Positions 12,828 to 15,235 of a stretch of 15,235 nt of DNA are shown one piece after another. Source of the stretch: Gammaproteobacteria bacterium (GTDB taxonomy: Bacteria; Pseudomonadota; Gammaproteobacteria; Xanthomonadales; Xanthomonadaceae); assembly GCA_026398715.1 (NCBI GenBank), contig JAPLSI010000123.1:1-15235 (forward strand). The letters are read 5' to 3'. Positions within the stretch are counted from its first letter, which is position 1, and each line of letters begins with the position of its first letter. Below the pieces are notes generated by a model. The model saw nothing but the letters and a program-made list of their open reading frames with translations. It was not told where the DNA came from and did not search any database. A program made the position numbers and the translations under genes.

Positions 12828-13184
12828 TCAAAGCGCGGCCAGCCTTTCAACCGTGTCCGGATAGGCCGTTACAAGCTTGATCAAGAGCGCTGCCTGCGCG
12901 TTCGGCTTGGCTCGGCCTTGCTCCCAATTCTCGATGGTGCGGGCGTTGGTGCGCAGGTAGCTTGCGAAAATCGGTCGGGACACATCAAGCTTCTTGCGAA
13001 GTGACACCAGCTCCCTGGGCTTCAACCTTGGCGCAGGCTTGAAGGCGACCGAATGTGTCCGCAGGGTTTTCTTTCCCTTGCGAACATCGGCAAGCGCAGT
13101 GAGGCCCTCGCTGATTTCAGCGAAAAGATCGCGCTTGACCTTGAGGTTGGCCTTGGTCGAAGGGATTTTTTTCACCGCATTCAT
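12828..13184 (-). CDS. higA: HigA2-type antitoxin (HTH) of a type II toxin-antitoxin module
   Basis: 118 residues. The N-terminal third (about 12-50: KANLKVKRDLFAEISEGLTA, LADVRKGKKTLRTHSV) has the pattern of the HigA2 toxin-binding segment, with the recognisable KxTLRTH. A Xre/Cro-type HTH follows (about 56-100): SLRKKLDVSRPIFASYLRTN, then ARTIENWEQGRAKPN, where TIENWEQGR is the recognition helix region. The protein should neutralise the HigB toxin and repress the shared promoter. ATG 13184 overlaps the toxin stop by 4 bp (ATGA), and AGGAG lies 7 nt before it, so unlike the toxin it has a strong ribosome site. That should favour antitoxin over toxin synthesis. The gene order, toxin first, is that of higBA. 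Third-position composition is less GC-rich than in the redox genes next door, fitting horizontal transfer. Confidence 0.9.
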   Translation of the reverse strand: MNAVKKIPSTKANLKVKRDLFAEISEGLTALADVRKGKKTLRTHSVAFKPAPRLKPRELVSLRKKLDVSRPIFASYLRTNARTIENWEQGRAKPNAQAALLIKLVTAYPDTVERLAAL

Positions 13185-13525
13185 GTGGCACTCCTGGTCC
13201 TGAGTTCAGCCTTGATCATCTCTTTCAAAAGCTTTCGTTGACTTGCCGTCAGGTCGCTTGCTTCGTCCTTGTCGTACAGGGTGAAGAGCCAGTATTGCAG
13301 CCCTTCTTCCCACCAGTAATAGATCACCCGAATTCCGCTGCGTTTTCCCTTTCCACGACGCTTGTCGTAAAAGCGCAGCTTCCGGAGACCACCGGTTCCT
13401 TCGATGACGTCTCCGGCCAACGGATCAACCATCAGCGCGTTCTGCAACTCCCGAAACGCATCTTCGTCAAGATAGTCACGTCGATGCCTCTCGAAGGCCG
13501 GAAGCTCAACAAAAAGAGCCTTCAT
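13181..13525 (-). CDS. higB: HigB2-type RelE-superfamily toxin
   Basis: 114 residues. The sequence follows the HigB2 pattern from start to end: FVELPAFERHRRDYLDEDAF, FRELQNALMVDP, GDVIEGTGGLRKLR (38-51), GKGKRSGIRVIYYWW (58-72), LFTLYDKDEASDLTASQRK (80-98). The GDVIxGTGGLRK and YxKxExSDL blocks are diagnostic of the V. cholerae HigB2 group of RelE-fold mRNA interferases, which cut mRNA on the ribosome. The gene appears intact and full length. ATG 13525 has no Shine-Dalgarno; a TACAAT box ends 6 nt before it, so the mRNA may begin at the A of ATG. It overlaps the antitoxin gene by 4 bp. The module sits between relic-like stretches in a lower-GC part of the window, typical of a mobile TA locus. 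Confidence 0.92.
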   Translation of the reverse strand: MKALFVELPAFERHRRDYLDEDAFRELQNALMVDPLAGDVIEGTGGLRKLRFYDKRRGKGKRSGIRVIYYWWEEGLQYWLFTLYDKDEASDLTASQRKLLKEMIKAELRTRSAT

Positions 13526-13527
13526 GC

Positions 13528-13568
13528 GCGTATTGTACGCAAGTTACGTATATACGCAAGCTGCGTAT
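13528..13568 (-). promoter_or_regulatory. higBA promoter with tandem palindromic operators
   Basis: Two abutting 17-bp units, GTACGCAAGTTACGTAT (13535-13551) and ATACGCAAGCTGCGTAT (13552-13568), agree at 14 of 17 positions. The second is a perfect inverted repeat (7-bp arms, 3-bp centre). A third partial palindrome, GCGTA-TTG-TACGC (13528-13540), overlaps the first. The -10 (TACAAT on the minus strand, 13532-13537) lies inside this array, with a weak TTGCGT -35 at 13554-13559, 16 bp away. Binding of HigA or HigBA here would occlude RNA polymerase. The repeats are read directly; the repressor assignment follows from higBA biology. Confidence 0.75.
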
Positions 13569-13884
13569 CCACTGAGAAGCCGCCGGCTCCCTCTGCTTTG
13601 AGATACCTGCAACTGCCGACCATGGCTTATCCGCGCTAGCTGGACTTCCGCCCATCGTGTTCGTGTTGCCGCCGCCATCAAAGGCATAAGTTCCGAATCC
13701 ATCGTCCGGAAAGCACCAGATCGGTCGTCAGACAATCCCGAGCAAACGGCTCCAGGCGGCTACAGCCCCTCGCACGCCTCATATACCTGCTCGTCCAACT
13801 GCCGGATCAAATCGAAGGTCCGGTTCAGCCCTACCTGTCGAACTGTTGCGTTGACCAGTTGAATCCGCCGCCAGAAGCGGACCT
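13569..13884. other. Intergenic stretch with relic-like minus-strand open frames, no confident gene
   Basis: About 316 bp between the higBA operators and the small membrane-protein gene. Two minus-strand open stretches look protein-like but lack starts. 13760-13912 encodes 50 residues ending NRTFDLIRQLDEQVYEACEGL, here named by its key part only, then TAG. 13506-13727 includes WCFPDDGFGTYAFDGGGNTN. I see no RNA gene, insertion sequence or terminator. It is best read as decayed coding sequence from an earlier accessory locus. Confidence 0.4.
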
Positions 13885-13890
13885 TATAGT
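13885..13890 (+). promoter_or_regulatory. -10 box placed for a leaderless start
   Basis: TATAGT matches the -10 consensus at 5 of 6 positions and ends exactly 6 nt before ATG 13897, so transcription would begin at or next to the A of ATG. The nearest -35-like TTGAAT (13859-13864) is 20 bp away, longer than ideal. No Shine-Dalgarno precedes the ATG. Confidence 0.45.
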
Positions 13891-13896
13891 CGCGCC

Positions 13897-13998
13897 ATGT
13901 CCAAGCTCCTGCTCAACCTGCGCGTCGTGCTGACATTGCTGGGCATCGTCTTCCTGCTGGGCCTGGTGGCGCTGCCCGTCATCCTGCTGCGCGGGTGA
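13897..13998 (+). CDS. Small single-TM membrane protein, 33 residues
   Basis: ATG 13897 to TGA 13998 encodes MSKLLLNLRVVLTLL followed by GIVFLLGLVALPVILLRG. A short N-terminus with K3 and R9 precedes one long hydrophobic helix (about 10-30) with a central Pro and a terminal Arg, which is the shape of a bacterial small membrane protein. Codon use is strongly CTG/GTC/GGC, matching the genome's core genes better than the surrounding relics do. There is no ribosome site, but a TATAGT box ends 6 nt before the ATG, suggesting a leaderless transcript. It faces the Cys-rich protein gene convergently (27 bp gap). The function is unknown. A partly overlapping minus-strand open frame (13760-13912) lacks a start and is less likely to be a gene. 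Confidence 0.5.
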   Translation: MSKLLLNLRVVLTLLGIVFLLGLVALPVILLRG

Positions 13999-14025
13999 TG
14001 CAAGACGGGGGCTGGGCAATCAGAC

Positions 14026-15235
14026 TCAACGCGGTCCAGGTCGCGGCTCTGGGCCGCCGGGACGGGGTGGCTTCGGTCCCAGCGGTAGCACCACAATCGG
14101 TCCGCCGATCTGGTCCAGGGCCAAGACAATCAGTTCTTGAATGCCCGGTTGTCCAAATGGATTTTTCGCTTCCAATGTGCGGATGCAAACGCCGCTTTCA
14201 GGGTTGACGAGGGCGCGCGGGTCACTGCAAATGTCACCGCTGTTGCCTTGGACGTATCGGCCATTCCCATACATGCTTGGCGGATTGCAGGGGTTATCTC
14301 CGCCTGGGCCGTATTTAACAAGCTCCTGGCATTGTTCTACCCAAGCATCTTTAACAGCCTCTGCATCGATGGCAGCGCCGCAACTATATCCTGCATCTGG
14401 ATCAACAAAAATCAATGCGGGGTCTGGGCAGTGATTCATTTTAGCCGCCAGACTTTGACAGGTATGAGTTTTCCACCCGTTTCGGTTGCACTCGTGCAAG
14501 GTCTCGCGGGCACTTTGCAATACACTTTCACAAACAGAGCCGTCGCCAGCGGTGCGCGAATTGGGAATGCCTGGCTCTTTCTTGTTTGGGTCCTTCGACG
14601 CCTCCTTATGCTTTTCCTCCCACTCCTTTTCGGCCGCTTTGGCCTTTTTTTCCAAGTCGGCTTTCTTGGCCGGGTCGGTTTCTTTTTTCGCCGCGTCCCT
14701 GAGGTCCTGGTACCTCTGTAGGGCTGCAAAGGCTTCTTTCATGGCCGCTTCCTTTTGCGCCATGGATTCTTCCTTGGAAAGACCTACATACTCATACTCC
14801 TTGCCGTCTTCCCCTTTTTCTTTTACACCTTTGCCACCGTAGGTCCCGTAACTAAAACCTTCCATGCCACCTACTTTGGTCCAGCCCATGCCCGGGATGC
14901 TGCTGCTTGGGTAGCCGACCGGTCGCGCGCTTTGGGTCTGGCTGCGACTGGGGTCCCCGCTGGAACAATTGGCGCTGACACTGGCGGGGTCGAACGGCGA
15001 GCCGCCGCCAGGAAAGGAAAAGCCCCCGCCAGGATTGCTACCGTCTGGCCCAATAAGTTGAGTGGCACAATCATCACTTACTTGCGTAAGCGGCAAGCCT
15101 TGTACCAAGCCGTTCATCAGGCAGGCATAAAGGGTGTTTTCAGCAAATTTACCGTTTTGTTGGAGCGTTTGACTAACGCTGGTATAGCGTTGCTTCAGGA
15201 CTTTCTGCGGGTTGGGTTTGCACGCAGTGACAAGC
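14026..15235 (-). CDS. Cys-rich protein with charged coiled-coil and Pro-rich tail, N-terminus missing, unknown function
   Basis: The frame is open to the window edge, so the 402 residues seen (from 15234) are only the C-terminal part; the internal ATG at 15117 is not a proven start. In order the protein shows a segment with TACKPNPQKVLKQRYTSVSQ and YACLMNGLVQG; a Gly/Pro/Ser-rich linker (PGGGFSFPGGGSPFDP); a Lys/Glu/Ala-rich region predicted as coiled coil (about 152-222, KKADLEKKAKAAEKEWEEKHK); then a Cys-rich domain (CESV, HECN, HTCQ, NHCPDP, YSCGA, EQCQ, NPCNPP, DICSDP, GVCIR); and a Pro/Arg tail ending RPGPR. Thirteen cysteines, many spaced like disulfide pairs, suggest an exported or surface protein. 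Base composition is visibly lower in G+C and codon use more relaxed than in the redox and c-di-GMP genes, which fits horizontal acquisition. I do not recognise the family. Confidence 0.72.
   Translation of the reverse strand, partial: LVTACKPNPQKVLKQRYTSVSQTLQQNGKFAENTLYACLMNGLVQGLPLTQVSDDCATQLIGPDGSNPGGGFSFPGGGSPFDPASVSANCSSGDPSRSQTQSARPVGYPSSSIPGMGWTKVGGMEGFSYGTYGGKGVKEKGEDGKEYEYVGLSKEESMAQKEAAMKEAFAALQRYQDLRDAAKKETDPAKKADLEKKAKAAEKEWEEKHKEASKDPNKKEPGIPNSRTAGDGSVCESVLQSARETLHECNRNGWKTHTCQSLAAKMNHCPDPALIFVDPDAGYSCGAAIDAEAVKDAWVEQCQELVKYGPGGDNPCNPPSMYGNGRYVQGNSGDICSDPRALVNPESGVCIRTLEAKNPFGQPGIQELIVLALDQIGGPIVVLPLGPKPPRPGGPEPRPGPR

Noticed and set aside
12800..12838. Possible terminator after higA (run of seven T on the minus strand after GCGG)
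   Set aside because: The only pairing is a 4-bp CCGC/GCGG stem with a loop of about 24 nt; too weak to call an intrinsic terminator.
13831..14019. 62-codon minus-strand open frame across the small membrane-protein gene
   Set aside because: Gln/Asp/Ser-rich shadow of the plus-strand leucine-rich frame; no start context or motif.

Overview
The window reads as a high-GC gammaproteobacterial chromosome. It most resembles Xanthomonadales, probably the Rhodanobacteraceae side (Rhodanobacter, Dyella, Luteibacter type). That placement is inferred from overall GC richness, strong G/C preference at third codon positions, and the gene mix: TamA, a TolB-N/TPR membrane protein, a secreted S51 peptidase, a SOUL protein and a REC-PAS-GGDEF-EAL protein. 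No rRNA, tRNA, CRISPR array or recognisable transposase was seen.

Region 1 (1-4666, all minus strand) is a run of four envelope or secreted proteins. In transcription order they are a SOUL-family protein, a secreted cyanophycinase-like S51 peptidase with a large helical insertion, a three-TM TolB-N/TPR protein, and the N-terminus of TamA, which leaves the window at base 1. Gaps of 26-73 bp suggest co-transcription. Region 2 (4673-9480) is a signalling block. It holds an orphan antitoxin-type regulator with its own palindrome, an HD-domain protein resembling the (p)ppGpp hydrolase half of SpoT, a divergent four-part c-di-GMP protein with both GGDEF and EAL sites intact, and a small secreted protein of unknown function.

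Region 3 (9481-12680, minus strand) begins with an MDR quinone/enone reductase overlapping an aldo/keto reductase by 8 bp, a translationally coupled redox pair. Downstream lie two overlapping genes of unknown function: one with an integrase-like helical (SAM-like) N-terminal part but no catalytic domain, the other a two-TM protein with a helical cytoplasmic part. This pair is bounded on both sides by a 73-bp direct repeat. One copy is the 3' end of the intact aldo/keto reductase; the other is an in-frame orphan remnant of a diverged paralogue's 3' end. This is the most system-like structure in the window.

Region 4 (12681-15235) looks accessory. Base composition is visibly lower in G+C, coding is sparser, and several open stretches look like gene relics. 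It contains a HigB2/HigA2-type toxin-antitoxin module with tandem operator half-sites, a 33-residue single-TM protein, and the C-terminal part of a Cys-rich, Lys/Glu-rich, proline-tailed protein of unknown function. The HigB toxin and the 33-residue protein both have a good -10 box ending exactly 6 nt before ATG and no Shine-Dalgarno, which suggests leaderless mRNAs.
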